From positions 248,001-312,000 of the forward strand of contig JALUXC010000003.1 in NCBI GenBank assembly GCA_027019165.1: a stretch of 64,000 bases of DNA. Reading direction: 5' to 3'. This stretch comes from Pseudophaeobacter sp. (GTDB taxonomy: Bacteria; Pseudomonadota; Alphaproteobacteria; Rhodobacterales; Rhodobacteraceae). Position numbers and translations under genes: made by a program. Below, piece after piece: positions 42,462 to 52,199 of this stretch. Positions within the stretch are counted from its first letter, which is position 1, and each line of letters starts with the position of its first letter. The notes below the pieces were generated by a model, which was given only the letters and a program-made list of their open reading frames with translations, did no database searches and was not told the origin of the DNA.

Positions 42462-44699
42462 ATGGCACGGAAAGGTCTTTTGGGGGCCAGAGTGGCGGAC
42501 GGACAGAACGCAGATCGAGTCGGCAGCGCAATCGAACGCAGTGCGCTGGATGACAACATGGAACGCCGTCTTCGCACAGTGCGAAGCACGGCCGGCCTTG
42601 TTGTGGTCCTTGCCGCGTTCTGGGCCGGCTTTGGTGTCTATCTGCGGGAACCCGTGATGATTATCAACGCGATGATCGCCGGGGGAGGGTCTGCAATAGC
42701 GTGGTATATGGTCCAGACGCGCTACACGCTTCTGGCTCGGCTGATCTGGTATGCAACCGGGCTGTTGGCTGTCCTTGGCACCGTTTTCATGTTCGATCCT
42801 GCCAGCAATGCTGAAATGATGTTTGTTGCGCTGCTTGGCGGGCCGTTCATGACCTTTTCCCTGAAACGGGAAAAACCGCTGATCATCGGGCTTATTGTCG
42901 GAATCCTGTGCGCTTGGATTGGGTTTCGGCTGATCGGTCATGACTATTTTGGCACTACGGTTTTTGACGAAGAGTTTTCTCGCAGCTACCTGTCACTTCC
43001 CATCATGTTGACGGTTTTTGGTATCATCATGGTGGAAATGATGGCCTTTGGGCAATTGACCGACGCCTATAGCGAAGAGCTGTGGAATGCCCACCAGAAG
43101 GAACGAAAAGCCAACCGCGCCAAAAGTGAGTTCCTCGCCGCCATGAGCCACGAGATTCGCACGCCGATGAACGGTGTCATTGGTATGGTCGAAATCCTGG
43201 AAAACACTCAGCTGTCAGCGGAACAAAGGCGCATACTACACGCAATCAAGGAATCCTCCTCCTCCTTGCTGTGGATCATCGACGACATTCTGGACGTCTC
43301 CAAAATCGAAGCGGGCAAGATGGAGCTATCCAGTGCACCCATGCGGCTGCTGCCGGTCGTGGAAAGCGTGGCCGAAACCCTGCGCGCTCATGCGGATCAG
43401 AAACGCGTTGCATTTTCACTGTCGGTTCAGGCGAACGTACCGGACTCCATTCAGGGTGACGCGGGACGCTTGCGCCAGATCCTGCTGAATCTTCTTGGAA
43501 ATGCGATCAAGTTTTCCGCTCCGCAGCAGGATGAGCCGAGCGGCGTTGTCAGCCTGCGCGTTCAGATGGATGGGCCGGATCGCATTGAGTTCGTGGTCGA
43601 GGACAACGGAATCGGCATGGATGAGGCGGTTCAGGCTGCGATCTTCAAACCCTTCGAACGCTCGGGTGATGTGGTCAAGCGGATGATCCAGGGCAATGGG
43701 CTTGGCTTGACCATCGTAAAGCAGCTTGCCGAAAAGATGGGCGGTGCGGTGGACGTGCGCAGCACTTTGGGTGAGGGGTCGGTCTTCACACTGCGTCTGC
43801 CTGCAGAAAACGCCTCCGGCCCGTTGCGCTGCCTTCGTTTGCCCGAAACGCAGATCGTCGCCATGCTGCCAAAGGGAACCGACACTGCCACGTGGTCGTC
43901 CTATGCCCTGGCGGCAGATTGCGACATCAAATGGGTGTCTAACCGGGACGAGTTTCTGGAAATGGCGCGAGATGCTGGATCCAATATGATCTTTGTGCTG
44001 GCAGCGCCGACTGCGCAGGACCGCACCAGCGACTGGCTGCGCACGCGTCTTGCCGATGAAGTTCCTGATCTCAAGCTGCTTCTTCTCAGTCGGGACCGGA
44101 CCCAGGTCACTGGAATGCGCACGGCAAGCCAGTATGCGGTACAGGATCAGCCGGTTCTGCCCAGTCATTTTTGGGATGGCCTGGCCTATCTTACCGGGCG
44201 TGAGGCGGTCCAAAACGAAGCACCGGACGCCGGAAATGTCCGCCGTCGATCCTCTGGCGGTGCCCGCATCCTGGTAGCGGAAGACAACGAAATCAATCAG
44301 GCCGTCTTTGAATCCCAGCTTGAGTTGCTGGGCCATTCAGCGGTGATTGTGCGAGACGGCAAGGAATGCTTGGAGGCCTGGGCCTCTGGTCAGTTCGATC
44401 TGGTTCTCACGGATTGCCAGATGCCGGTGATGGATGGTTTTGAGCTGACTCAGCATCTGCGCGATGCCGAGGCCAAAGAGGGGCGTCCGCATACCCCCGT
44501 GATTGCGGTGACCGCAAATGCATTGGAAGGAGAAGCGGACCGTTGCCTGGCTGCAGGAATGGATGACTACCTGTCCAAGCCCGTTACCATTGCTGCGCTT
44601 GAAAAGGTGCTCAAGATCTATCTGCCGCAGGGCAGATCCGAGGCGAAGGACATTTCAAACGACCATTTGCCCCCGGCGGCCGGATCGGCAACCGGATAG
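42462..44699 (+). CDS. Membrane-bound hybrid histidine kinase with receiver domain
   Basis: 745 residues from ATG 42462 (MARKGLLGARVADGQ); ATG 42558 is an alternative. The N-terminus has about five membrane helices (from VVVLAAFWAGFGVYL to MLTVFGIIMVEMMAF) and no separate periplasmic sensor domain. HisKA with H230 in AMSHEIRTPMNG; HATPase with LLNLLGNAIKFS (N box), VEDNGIGM (G1) and GNGLGLTIVKQLAE. Residues about 450-590 look like a receiver fold without the phosphoacceptor Asp; the true receiver follows with D651 in LVLTDCQMPVMDG and Lys in YLSKPV. No HPt domain, so a separate phosphotransfer protein is needed. Confidence 0.92.
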   Translation: MARKGLLGARVADGQNADRVGSAIERSALDDNMERRLRTVRSTAGLVVVLAAFWAGFGVYLREPVMIINAMIAGGGSAIAWYMVQTRYTLLARLIWYATGLLAVLGTVFMFDPASNAEMMFVALLGGPFMTFSLKREKPLIIGLIVGILCAWIGFRLIGHDYFGTTVFDEEFSRSYLSLPIMLTVFGIIMVEMMAFGQLTDAYSEELWNAHQKERKANRAKSEFLAAMSHEIRTPMNGVIGMVEILENTQLSAEQRRILHAIKESSSSLLWIIDDILDVSKIEAGKMELSSAPMRLLPVVESVAETLRAHADQKRVAFSLSVQANVPDSIQGDAGRLRQILLNLLGNAIKFSAPQQDEPSGVVSLRVQMDGPDRIEFVVEDNGIGMDEAVQAAIFKPFERSGDVVKRMIQGNGLGLTIVKQLAEKMGGAVDVRSTLGEGSVFTLRLPAENASGPLRCLRLPETQIVAMLPKGTDTATWSSYALAADCDIKWVSNRDEFLEMARDAGSNMIFVLAAPTAQDRTSDWLRTRLADEVPDLKLLLLSRDRTQVTGMRTASQYAVQDQPVLPSHFWDGLAYLTGREAVQNEAPDAGNVRRRSSGGARILVAEDNEINQAVFESQLELLGHSAVIVRDGKECLEAWASGQFDLVLTDCQMPVMDGFELTQHLRDAEAKEGRPHTPVIAVTANALEGEADRCLAAGMDDYLSKPVTIAALEKVLKIYLPQGRSEAKDISNDHLPPAAGSATG

Positions 44700-44719
44700 G
44701 GATGGCAGGCCAGCAACGA

Positions 44720-44755
44720 AAAAGGCGCCCCTGTGAAAGGGCGCCTCTGTTTTGG
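44720..44755. terminator. Terminator shared by the hybrid kinase and NYN genes
   Basis: 8-bp stem aggcgccc/gggcgcct (44723-44730 with 44739-44746). Minus-strand reading ends in TTTTT, plus-strand reading in ctgtttt, so it works best for the minus gene. Confidence 0.75.
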
Positions 44756-44781
44756 GTAAGCCAAGCGGTTTGGCCCGGGCG

Positions 44782-45354
44782 TTACGACTGAGCCGCAACC
44801 GGAGCGCGCTGCTCGGCCGGGTAGTCGCGCGGCGGACGTCCGATTACGTCTTTCAGCTCTTCCAACTCGATGAAGTTGTCGGCTTGACGGCGCAGCTCGT
44901 CCGAGATCATCGGCGGCTGGCTGCGGATGGTGGAGACCACCGACACACGTACGCCCTGGCGCTGCAGACTCGCGATCAACGGCCGGAAATCCCCATCTCC
45001 GGAGAAGAGCACGATGTGATCCACGCGCGGCGCCAGTTCCATGGCATCAACAGTAAGTTCGATGTCCATGTTGCCTTTGACTTTACGGCGTCCCATGCTG
45101 TCCGTGTATTCCTTGGCTGGCTTTGTCACCATGGTGAAACCATTGTAGTGCAGCCAGTCCACCAAGGGTCGGATTGGGGAATACTCGTCGTTTTCCAGGA
45201 GCGCTGTGTAATAAAAGGCCCGCAACAGCTTTCCACGGCGCATGAATTCCTGCCGCAAAAGCTTGTAGTCGATGTCGAAACCCAGTGCCTTTGCTGCTGC
45301 GTATAGGTTCGAACCATCGATGAACAGCGCAAGCCGTTCGTCTTTGTAAAACAT
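44782..45354 (-). CDS. NYN-domain protein (LabA/DUF88 family)
   Basis: 190 residues from ATG 45354. PIN-like nuclease fold: LALFIDGSNLYAAAKALGF with the first Asp, GNMDIELTVDAMELA with the second, and HIVLFSGDGDFRPLIASLQRQG with the third, so all acidic metal ligands of NYN nucleases are present. Probable ribonuclease acting on unknown RNA. Divergent from folK with 137 nt between. Confidence 0.9.
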   Translation of the reverse strand: MFYKDERLALFIDGSNLYAAAKALGFDIDYKLLRQEFMRRGKLLRAFYYTALLENDEYSPIRPLVDWLHYNGFTMVTKPAKEYTDSMGRRKVKGNMDIELTVDAMELAPRVDHIVLFSGDGDFRPLIASLQRQGVRVSVVSTIRSQPPMISDELRRQADNFIELEELKDVIGRPPRDYPAEQRAPVAAQS

Positions 45355-45491
45355 AAAAACAGTCCTTCCGATATGGCCGCTCCGCCAGAGTGTACCGTGA
45401 GTGAATGCTAATAAAGGGCGAAACGGGTGGACATAATGTAGGTTATTTGGCACCTGCTGCAAGTAAAAGGATCATCGGAAATGGCGCCAAA

Positions 45492-46064
45492 ATGACCGAA
45501 AACCGGTCAAATGCGTATATCGCACTGGGCGGAAACCTAAAATTCCGCGACCTGCTGCCGCAGGATACTCTGGCTGCAGCGGTTGCTGAGCTTGCAGGCG
45601 GGCGGTGTCGTCTGCGTGCTGTCTCCCGATTCTACACCACACCCTGCTTTCCTGCAGGGTCCGGCCCAGACTACGTAAATGCAGCAGTTCATGTTGAAAC
45701 CGATCTGTCACCGGCGGATCTGTTGCGGGATTTGCATGCCATCGAAGCCCGTCACTCACGAGAAAGGGGACAGCGCTGGGGAATGCGGACGCTTGACCTG
45801 GACCTGCTAGCCTTTGGAGAAAAAATCCTGCCGGATCGCGCAGGCTACGAACATTGGCGCAGCTTGCCGCTTGATGCTCAGATGCAGGCGGCGCCTGATG
45901 ACCTGATTCTGCCTCATCCACGGGTGCAGGATCGAGCTTTCGTTTTGGTGCCTTTGTGCGATATTGCCCCCGATTGGCGCCATCCCGTGCTACAGAAAAC
46001 CGCTGCCCAGTTGCTGGAGGCCCTGCCAAAAGAAGAAATCGAGGCTATTATCCCGCTTTATTGA
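45492..46064 (+). CDS. folK: 6-hydroxymethyl-7,8-dihydropterin pyrophosphokinase
   Basis: Transfers pyrophosphate from ATP to the pterin in folate synthesis. 190 residues from ATG 45492. AYIALGGNLKFRDLLPQDTL, VSRFYTTPCFPAGSGPDYVNAAVHVET, the RWGMRTLDLDLLAFGE motif and LPHPRVQDRAFVLVPLCDIAPDW are all as expected for HPPK. No dihydropteroate synthase or aldolase gene is adjacent. First of the co-directional run leading to rpoZ and rsh. Confidence 0.95.
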   Translation: MTENRSNAYIALGGNLKFRDLLPQDTLAAAVAELAGGRCRLRAVSRFYTTPCFPAGSGPDYVNAAVHVETDLSPADLLRDLHAIEARHSRERGQRWGMRTLDLDLLAFGEKILPDRAGYEHWRSLPLDAQMQAAPDDLILPHPRVQDRAFVLVPLCDIAPDWRHPVLQKTAAQLLEALPKEEIEAIIPLY

Positions 46065-46086
46065 GCCGATGCGTCCTTTTCTGCGC

Positions 46087-46115
46087 TTGTCAACAAAAAC
46101 ATATCGGCTTAGAAG
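46087..46115 (+). promoter_or_regulatory. Candidate promoter of rpoZ-rsh
   Basis: TTGTCA, 17-nt spacer, TAGAAG, ending 39 nt before the rpoZ start codon. Fits the alphaproteobacterial housekeeping pattern only loosely. Confidence 0.38.
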
Positions 46116-46154
46116 TCTCCCTTCTGGACCCGCATAGATTATGGAGAGTCGACC

Positions 46155-46508
46155 ATGGCCCGCGTGACGGTTGAAGACTGCGTAGACAAAGTACCCAACC
46201 GCTTTGAGCTGGTGATGCTGGCTGCCCATCGCGCCCGCGAGATTTCGGCGGGCTCGCCGATCACTGTTGAGCGTGACAACGACAAGAACCCCGTTGTGTC
46301 CTTGCGCGAGATCGCTGAAGAAACCCAAAGCGCCGACGAATTGCGCGAGCGTCTGATCGAGAGCAACCAGACTCAGATCGAGGTCGACGAGCCGGAAGAA
46401 GATCAGATGGCTCTGCTGATGGGTGCGGAGAACGACAAACCCACCGAGGACGACATGTCCGAGGAGAAACTCCTACGTGCACTGATGGAGGCCCAGGGCC
46501 AGGGCTGA
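46155..46508 (+). CDS. rpoZ: RNA polymerase omega subunit
   Basis: 117 residues. [30 protein letters not shown] is the canonical N-terminus contacting beta', followed by [28 protein letters not shown]. The acidic C-terminal tail ([17 protein letters not shown]) is as in other alphaproteobacteria. Directly ahead of rsh, the standard pairing; omega also forms a ppGpp site on the polymerase. Confidence 0.97.
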   Translation: MARVTVEDCVDKVPNRFELVMLAAHRAREISAGSPITVERDNDKNPVVSLREIAEETQSADELRERLIESNQTQIEVDEPEEDQMALLMGAENDKPTEDDMSEEKLLRALMEAQGQG

Positions 46509-46546
46509 GCATCGCACATATCGCTACCTGAGGCTGCGGATCGGAT

Positions 46547-48691
46547 ATGACATCTCCCGAAATTTCCGCCGGAGATTTGATTGCTCTGGTCCGCAACTAC
46601 AACCCAAAGACAAACGCTGACCGCATTGCCGAGGCCTATGAATTCGGCAGGGAAATGCACGAAGGGCAGTTCCGTCATTCGGGCGAGCCATATTTCACGC
46701 ATCCAGTGGCGGTTGCGGCCATCCTGACAGAGCAGCGTCTCGATGATGCGACCATCATCACCGCTCTGCTTCACGACACCATCGAAGATACCAAGGCCTC
46801 ATATGAGGAAGTCGCCCGACGATTCGGTGACGAGGTGGCGATGCTGGTGGATGGTGTCACCAAGCTGACGAACCTGCAGCTCTCCAGCCGCGAAACCAAA
46901 CAGGCCGAAAATTTCCGCAAGCTGTTCATGGCCATGTCCAAGGATCTGCGGGTGATCCTGGTGAAACTCGCTGACCGCTTGCACAACATGCGCACGATCA
47001 AGGCGATGCGCCCCGAAAAGCAGGCCCAGAAGGCGCGTGAGACCATGGATATCTATGCGCCGCTTGCAGGCCGGATGGGCATGCAGTGGATGCGCGAAGA
47101 GCTGGAGGATCTAGCCTTTCGCGTGCTCAACCCCGAAGGGCGCCAGTCAATCATACGCCGCTTTGTGACCCTGCAGCGCGAGACCGGCGATGTGATTCAC
47201 CGGATCACCGGCGATATGCGCACTGAACTGGACAAGGCCGGGATCGAGGCCGAGGTCTTTGGTCGCGCAAAGAAACCCTATTCGATCTGGCGCAAGATGC
47301 AGGCCAAGGATCAGGGATTTTCACGCCTCTCGGACATCTACGGCTTTCGCGTGATCACCCAGTCCGAGGAAGATAGCTACCGCGCGCTTGGGGCCATCCA
47401 CCAGCGCTGGCGTGCGGTGCCCGGGCGCTTCAAGGATTACATCAGCCAGCCGAAGTCCAACGGCTATCGATCAATTCACACAACGGTTTCCGGGCGCGAT
47501 GGCAAGCGGGTCGAGGTGCAGATCCGCACCCGGCAAATGCATGATGTGGCCGAAACCGGCGTTGCCGCGCATTGGTCCTACAGGGACGGCGTGCGCTCGG
47601 AAAACCCCTTTGCGGTGGATCCGGCGAAATGGATTTCCTCGCTTACGGAACAGTTCGACGCTGAGGAGGATCATGATGAATTCCTCGAAGCGGTCAAACT
47701 GGAGATGTATTCCGACCAGGTCTTCTGCTTTACGCCCAAGGGCGATGTGATCAAGCTGCCCAAAGGGGCTACGCCGATCGATTTTGCCTATGCGATCCAC
47801 ACCCGTATCGGACATGCCTGTGTGGGCGCCAAGGTCGACGGGATCCGGGTGCCGCTTTGGTCGCGGCTGCGCAACGGCCAGTCGGTTGAGGTGATCACTG
47901 CCGAGGGACAGACACCGCAGGTCAGTTGGCTGGAAATCGCGACGACCGGCAAGGCGCGCACCGCTATTCGCCGTGCCCTGCGCGAAGCCGATCGGGCGCG
48001 CTTCGTCAAGCTGGGCCATGAATTGGCGCGATCCGCTTTTGAACATGTGAATCGCAAGGCGACTGACAAGGCGCTGGAAACGGCAGCCCGCGCCCTGCGT
48101 GTCAGTTCCGTGGATGAGCTTTTGGCCCGTCTCGGCGCGGCCGAGATTGTGGCCCATGATGTGGTGCAGGCGGTCTATCCCGACCTGACCGCGCATGAAG
48201 CCGAAGAAGTCTCCATGCGCCGTGCGGTGATCGGCCTTGAGCCGGGGCAAAGCTTTGAACGCGCGCCCTGCTGTCAACCGCTTCCGGGAGAACGCATCAT
48301 TGGAATCACCTTCCGGGGGCAGGGGGTGGTTGTGCATGCGGCAGACTGTGACCGGCTTGGTGAGTACGAAGACCAGCCAGAACGCTGGGTAGACGTGCAT
48401 TGGCATAGCGGAACACATCCTGCGGTTTATAGCACCACCCTTGAGATGATCATCGGCAACGATGCAGGGGTGTTGGGGCGAATTTGCACATTGATTGGTG
48501 AGAAGAAGGCCAATATTTCGGACCTTGAATTTGTTGACAGGAAACCAGACTTTTACCGGCTTATGATCAATGTAGAGCTGCGGGATGTGGAGCAGCTTCA
48601 TTCCCTCATGTTGACACTGGAGGCGGAAAGTCATGTCGCCGAGGTCGTACGTTTCAGGGAAAAGCCGGTGAAACGCACGATTCCGGGATAG
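46547..48691 (+). CDS. rsh: Bifunctional (p)ppGpp synthetase/hydrolase Rsh
   Basis: Sole long RelA/SpoT homologue expected in alphaproteobacteria, making and degrading (p)ppGpp. 714 residues. HD hydrolase near residues 45-180 (HPVAVAAIL, LLHDTIEDT, HNMRTIKAM), synthetase near 235-350 (RAKKPYSIWRKMQ, SDIYGFRVI, KDYISQPKSNGYRSIHTTV, EVQIRT), TGS near 390-450 (VFCFTPKGDVIKLPKGATPIDFAYAIH), zinc-finger/helical region with APCCQPLPGE, and a C-terminal ACT domain. Both catalytic motifs look intact. Confidence 0.97.
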   Translation: MTSPEISAGDLIALVRNYNPKTNADRIAEAYEFGREMHEGQFRHSGEPYFTHPVAVAAILTEQRLDDATIITALLHDTIEDTKASYEEVARRFGDEVAMLVDGVTKLTNLQLSSRETKQAENFRKLFMAMSKDLRVILVKLADRLHNMRTIKAMRPEKQAQKARETMDIYAPLAGRMGMQWMREELEDLAFRVLNPEGRQSIIRRFVTLQRETGDVIHRITGDMRTELDKAGIEAEVFGRAKKPYSIWRKMQAKDQGFSRLSDIYGFRVITQSEEDSYRALGAIHQRWRAVPGRFKDYISQPKSNGYRSIHTTVSGRDGKRVEVQIRTRQMHDVAETGVAAHWSYRDGVRSENPFAVDPAKWISSLTEQFDAEEDHDEFLEAVKLEMYSDQVFCFTPKGDVIKLPKGATPIDFAYAIHTRIGHACVGAKVDGIRVPLWSRLRNGQSVEVITAEGQTPQVSWLEIATTGKARTAIRRALREADRARFVKLGHELARSAFEHVNRKATDKALETAARALRVSSVDELLARLGAAEIVAHDVVQAVYPDLTAHEAEEVSMRRAVIGLEPGQSFERAPCCQPLPGERIIGITFRGQGVVVHAADCDRLGEYEDQPERWVDVHWHSGTHPAVYSTTLEMIIGNDAGVLGRICTLIGEKKANISDLEFVDRKPDFYRLMINVELRDVEQLHSLMLTLEAESHVAEVVRFREKPVKRTIPG

Positions 48692-48724
48692 TGGTTCGGC
48701 TGGAACTGGGAAGGACGCAGACCG

Positions 48725-49447
48725 TTGGTATTCAGGCGCCGGGACAGACGTCCGCCCCTACGAGCGGTTGCGGATTTTTTCTGGCCTCGCGGCGGCTGGA
48801 CCCGGGCCTTTCACTACGTCAAACACCGGGTCCGTCGGCTTCCTGATTCCCCTGAGCGGATTGCGCGCGGGGTCTGGGCGGGGGTTTTCACCACCTTTAC
48901 GCCCTTTTACGGAATGCACTTTGTTGTGGCGGCGATCATTGCGCGGCTGATGAATGGCAACATTCTGGCGGCGCTCAGTTCGACCTTTTTCGGCAATCCG
49001 CTGACATATGTGCCGATCGGCGTTGTATCTTTGCAGACCGGTCACTGGCTTTTGGGGACCGAGTTTGATCAGGAGGTCGACAAATCCCTTGTCGGTAAGT
49101 TCCTTGCCGCTGGGGATGACCTCAAGGACAACCTATTTGCGCTCTACAGCGATCAGCCAGCCGACTGGAGCGGGCTGCATCTGTTCTACAATGAGGTCTT
49201 CTATCCTTACATGGTTGGAGGGCTCCTGCCCGGCGTTGTCACGGCTACGGTTTGTTACCTGATCAGCCTGCCCCTGATCCGCGCTTATCAGCAGCGTCGG
49301 CGTGCCAAGATCAAGGCCAAGTTCGACGAGATCAAGCGCCGGGCCGCGCTGGAAGGGACGCATATTCAGGAAGCCCCCGTGAAAAAGGGCCTGAAGACCA
49401 GCCTCAAATCTTCGATTGGCGCGCGGGTCAAACGCCGCGCCGACTGA
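48725..49447 (+). CDS. DUF2062 membrane protein
   Basis: 240 residues from a TTG at 48725 (MVFRRRDRRPPLRAVADFF), with ggaagga 9 nt upstream. DUF2062 core: PERIARGVWAGVFTTFTPFYGMHFVVAAIIARLMNGNILAALSSTFFGNPLT, three or four membrane helices, and a basic C-terminus (RAKIKAKFDEIKRRAA). Function unknown. Conserved position between rsh and pdxJ in Rhodobacterales as far as I recall. Confidence 0.88.
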   Translation: MVFRRRDRRPPLRAVADFFWPRGGWTRAFHYVKHRVRRLPDSPERIARGVWAGVFTTFTPFYGMHFVVAAIIARLMNGNILAALSSTFFGNPLTYVPIGVVSLQTGHWLLGTEFDQEVDKSLVGKFLAAGDDLKDNLFALYSDQPADWSGLHLFYNEVFYPYMVGGLLPGVVTATVCYLISLPLIRAYQQRRRAKIKAKFDEIKRRAALEGTHIQEAPVKKGLKTSLKSSIGARVKRRAD

Positions 49448-49543
49448 CTGCGCTTTGTTTGGCGGCTGAGTGAAATCGGGGTTGCCCCTGCTGTGTGCCC
49501 GTCTAGTCTCTGGCGCAGAACTTTCCTTTCAGGATCAGGGATC

Positions 49544-50305
49544 ATGGCAGAGACAAAGTCAGACAACAGGCTGCGGCTGGGGGTGAACATCGATCACGTG
49601 GCCACGGTGCGCAACGCCCGTGGCGGCGACAATCCTGACCCGGTGCGCGCCGCACTTCTGGCGCAGAATGCTGGGGCCGACGGGATCACCGCTCACCTGC
49701 GCGAGGACCGCCGTCATATCATCGACAGCGATATCGATGGCATGATGAGGACTTTGAGCGCACCGCTCAATTTCGAGATGGCGGCGACCGAAGAAATGCA
49801 GTCCATCGCCCTGCGTCACAAGCCCCACGCGGTATGCCTCGTGCCTGAGCGTCGCGAGGAACGCACCACCGAAGGCGGGTTGGATGTCGCTGGAAACGAC
49901 AATGCGCTGGCGGAGTTCATTGCACCTCTCAGGGCTACGGGAAGTCGGGTTTCGATGTTCATTGCCGCCGACAAGGCGCAGGTCGAGGCCAGCCACCGCA
50001 TTGGCGCGCCGGTGATCGAACTGCATGCCGGCGCCTATGCCGATGCCTGGGCCGAAGAGCGTTGGGACGTGCGCGACGCGGAACTTGCCAAGATCACCGA
50101 GATGGCTGCCTATGCCCATGAGCTGGGCCTGGAGGTCCATGTGGGCCACGGGCTGACCTATGACAGCGTTGGTCCAATCGCTGCTTTGCCGCAGGTAAAG
50201 GAGCTCAACATCGGCCATTTCCTGATGGGGGAGGCCATGTTTGTCGGGCTGCCCGCTGCAATTGCCGAAATGCGCCGCCTGATGGACGCGGCGCGGGAGG
50301 GGTAG
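49544..50305 (+). CDS. pdxJ: Pyridoxine 5'-phosphate synthase
   Basis: Condenses 1-deoxyxylulose 5-phosphate with 3-amino-2-oxopropyl phosphate to give pyridoxine 5'-phosphate. 253 residues from ATG 49544 (the open frame starts earlier without a site). [75 protein letters not shown] and [26 protein letters not shown] are all family blocks. Start of the run pdxJ-(secreted)-acpS-lepB-rnc-era-recO. Confidence 0.97.
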   Translation: MAETKSDNRLRLGVNIDHVATVRNARGGDNPDPVRAALLAQNAGADGITAHLREDRRHIIDSDIDGMMRTLSAPLNFEMAATEEMQSIALRHKPHAVCLVPERREERTTEGGLDVAGNDNALAEFIAPLRATGSRVSMFIAADKAQVEASHRIGAPVIELHAGAYADAWAEERWDVRDAELAKITEMAAYAHELGLEVHVGHGLTYDSVGPIAALPQVKELNIGHFLMGEAMFVGLPAAIAEMRRLMDAAREG

Positions 50306-50309
50306 CGGC

Positions 50310-50771
50310 ATGACACTGCGATCTTTGGTTTTTTCCGTGTTGGGGAGCTTGGCCGTCTCCTCCTTTGGCCCCGCCTCAGCGCAAAGCCTCGAGCCCTGCA
50401 ATTGGGTGGCATCGGCCGCAAACCTGGTTGCGCCTTGGGAAGAGAACAGCTGCACCTATGCCAATGGGGCCATACGGGTTGCCTTGCTGGACACCGGCGG
50501 AGAGCCGGTTTGCTGTTCGCGCCATCTTCTGATCCTGTCACCGGACCCCGAGTATGGACAGGCCTGCAACGTTCTGTCCCAAGAGCAGGGAACGGGATAC
50601 TACGAGATTTTCTTGTCAAAGACCCGGTCCGGCTATGACCCGGCGCGCGGGCTATCGCTGATTGTTCCGGTCGGGCAGTTCGATCCGGACACCGGAGGGG
50701 TGGATCGTGGCAGCCTGAGTGCTGTGATGGTGACAATCAATCAAGCTACGGGGCGGGTCACCTTGGAGTGA
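50310..50771 (+). CDS. Secreted cysteine-containing protein of unknown function
   Basis: 153 residues. Signal peptide MTLRSLVFSVLGSLAVSSFGPASA, cleaved before QSLEP. Mature part has five cysteines (EPCNW, ENSCTYA, EPVCCSRH, QACNVL), presumably disulfide bonded in the periplasm; C-terminal half GYDPARGLSLIVPVGQFDPDTGG. No family recognised. It lies 4 nt after pdxJ, inside a highly conserved translation/lipid operon, so it probably shares its promoter. Confidence 0.75.
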   Translation: MTLRSLVFSVLGSLAVSSFGPASAQSLEPCNWVASAANLVAPWEENSCTYANGAIRVALLDTGGEPVCCSRHLLILSPDPEYGQACNVLSQEQGTGYYEIFLSKTRSGYDPARGLSLIVPVGQFDPDTGGVDRGSLSAVMVTINQATGRVTLE

Positions 50772-50870
50772 TCCTGGCGCAATAGACGCGGATCGGTGTG
50801 ACTTGGCGCTTTGACCTGTGGGCGGCATTCCTTTCTTAGGCATCCGCGCTCGACCAATAAGGAGAACACG

Positions 50871-51302
50871 ATGATCCTTGGCATCGGGACCGACCTGGCC
50901 AATATCGAGCGGATCCAGCGCACGCTGGACCGGTTCGGGGACAGGTTCCGCAACCGTGTCTTCACCGAGGTTGAGCAGCGCAAATCCGAACGCCGCCGCG
51001 ATGTGGCGGGCACCTATGCGAAACGCTGGGCCGCCAAGGAGGCCTGCTCCAAGGCGCTGGGCACCGGTCTTCGCATGGGGATTGCCTGGAAGGACATGTC
51101 GGTCAGCAACCTGCGTACCGGCCAGCCGGTGATGCATGTGACAGGCTGGGCGGCTGATCGGCTTGCGAAAATGACTCCGCCGGGACATGAGGCGATTATC
51201 CATGTGACCCTGACCGATGATCACCCCTGGGCACAGGCCATGGTCCTTATCGAGGCGCGACCCATTGCCGACTCAGGTCCCGAATCGGGCGGCGGTGCTT
51301 GA
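50871..51302 (+). CDS. acpS: Holo-[acyl-carrier-protein] synthase
   Basis: Attaches 4'-phosphopantetheine from CoA to apo-ACP. 143 residues from ATG 50871 with aaggag 9 nt upstream. [23 protein letters not shown] contains the magnesium Asp; [18 protein letters not shown] the second acidic site; [13 protein letters not shown] follows. Ends with a short Gly/Ser tail. Next gene lepB, then rnc. Confidence 0.96.
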   Translation: MILGIGTDLANIERIQRTLDRFGDRFRNRVFTEVEQRKSERRRDVAGTYAKRWAAKEACSKALGTGLRMGIAWKDMSVSNLRTGQPVMHVTGWAADRLAKMTPPGHEAIIHVTLTDDHPWAQAMVLIEARPIADSGPESGGGA

Positions 51303-51362
51303 CTTAGGCTCTGTCGGCCCGCATGTAGCCCCCGACCCAACCCTATTGCACCGGAGAGCCCG

Positions 51363-52199
51363 ATGACGGCCAAACACCATGCCGGACATTCGATTCTTGA
51401 GACGATCAAGACCATTGTCTACGCGCTGCTGATTGCAGGCGTCTTTCGCACGCTCTTTTTCCAGCCATTCTGGATCCCGTCTGGCTCGATGAAGGAGACG
51501 CTGCTGATCGGCGATTTCCTGTTCGTGAACAAGATGGCCTATGGCTATTCCTATGCATCCTGCCCCAGCGTGCGGCTTGGCTTTGTCGGGATCGACATCG
51601 ACGCCAGTGACATCTGCGGCTTTCTGGATGGGGACAACAGCCGCATTCTGGGCAGCGAGCCCGAGCGCGGCGATGTGGTGGTCTTTCGCCACCCGGTGAC
51701 CGGTACCGATTTTATCAAACGCCTGGTTGGTCTTCCGGGGGATCGTATCCAGGTCAAGAACGGCGTTCTGCACATCAACGGTACCGCCGTGGCCCTTCAG
51801 GATGACGGTGCATTCCAAGAGGTGATGGAGCGCCAGGGCCCCATGGGATCTTATCCGCGCTGTGAAAACGCGCCGGTGGGGCAGGGTGCCATCTGCAAGA
51901 AGTCGCGCCAGATTGAAACTCTGCCGGGGGGCACCGAACACGCGATCCTGAATATTGGCAATCAGGGCATGGATCACACCGGTGTTTATCAGGTTCCCGA
52001 TGGGCACTACTTCTTTATGGGGGACAACCGCGACAATTCCAGTGACAGTCGCCTGCCGCAGTCTGCCGGCGGCGTTGGCTTTGTGCCGTTTGAAAATCTC
52101 ATTGGCCGCGCGGATCGGATCATGTTCTCCTCAGCGGGCCGCTCGATGCTGTTCTTCTGGACCTGGCGCAGTGATCGTTTCTTCAAGGGGATCGAGTGA
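51363..52199 (+). CDS. lepB: Signal peptidase I
   Basis: Removes signal peptides from exported proteins. 278 residues. One N-terminal membrane segment ([23 protein letters not shown]), catalytic Ser in [20 protein letters not shown], catalytic Lys in [16 protein letters not shown], then [11 protein letters not shown]. The region between about residues 55-95 ([28 protein letters not shown]) with two cysteines is an insertion seen in Rhodobacterales enzymes. Overlaps rnc by 4 nt. Confidence 0.97.
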   Translation: MTAKHHAGHSILETIKTIVYALLIAGVFRTLFFQPFWIPSGSMKETLLIGDFLFVNKMAYGYSYASCPSVRLGFVGIDIDASDICGFLDGDNSRILGSEPERGDVVVFRHPVTGTDFIKRLVGLPGDRIQVKNGVLHINGTAVALQDDGAFQEVMERQGPMGSYPRCENAPVGQGAICKKSRQIETLPGGTEHAILNIGNQGMDHTGVYQVPDGHYFFMGDNRDNSSDSRLPQSAGGVGFVPFENLIGRADRIMFSSAGRSMLFFWTWRSDRFFKGIE

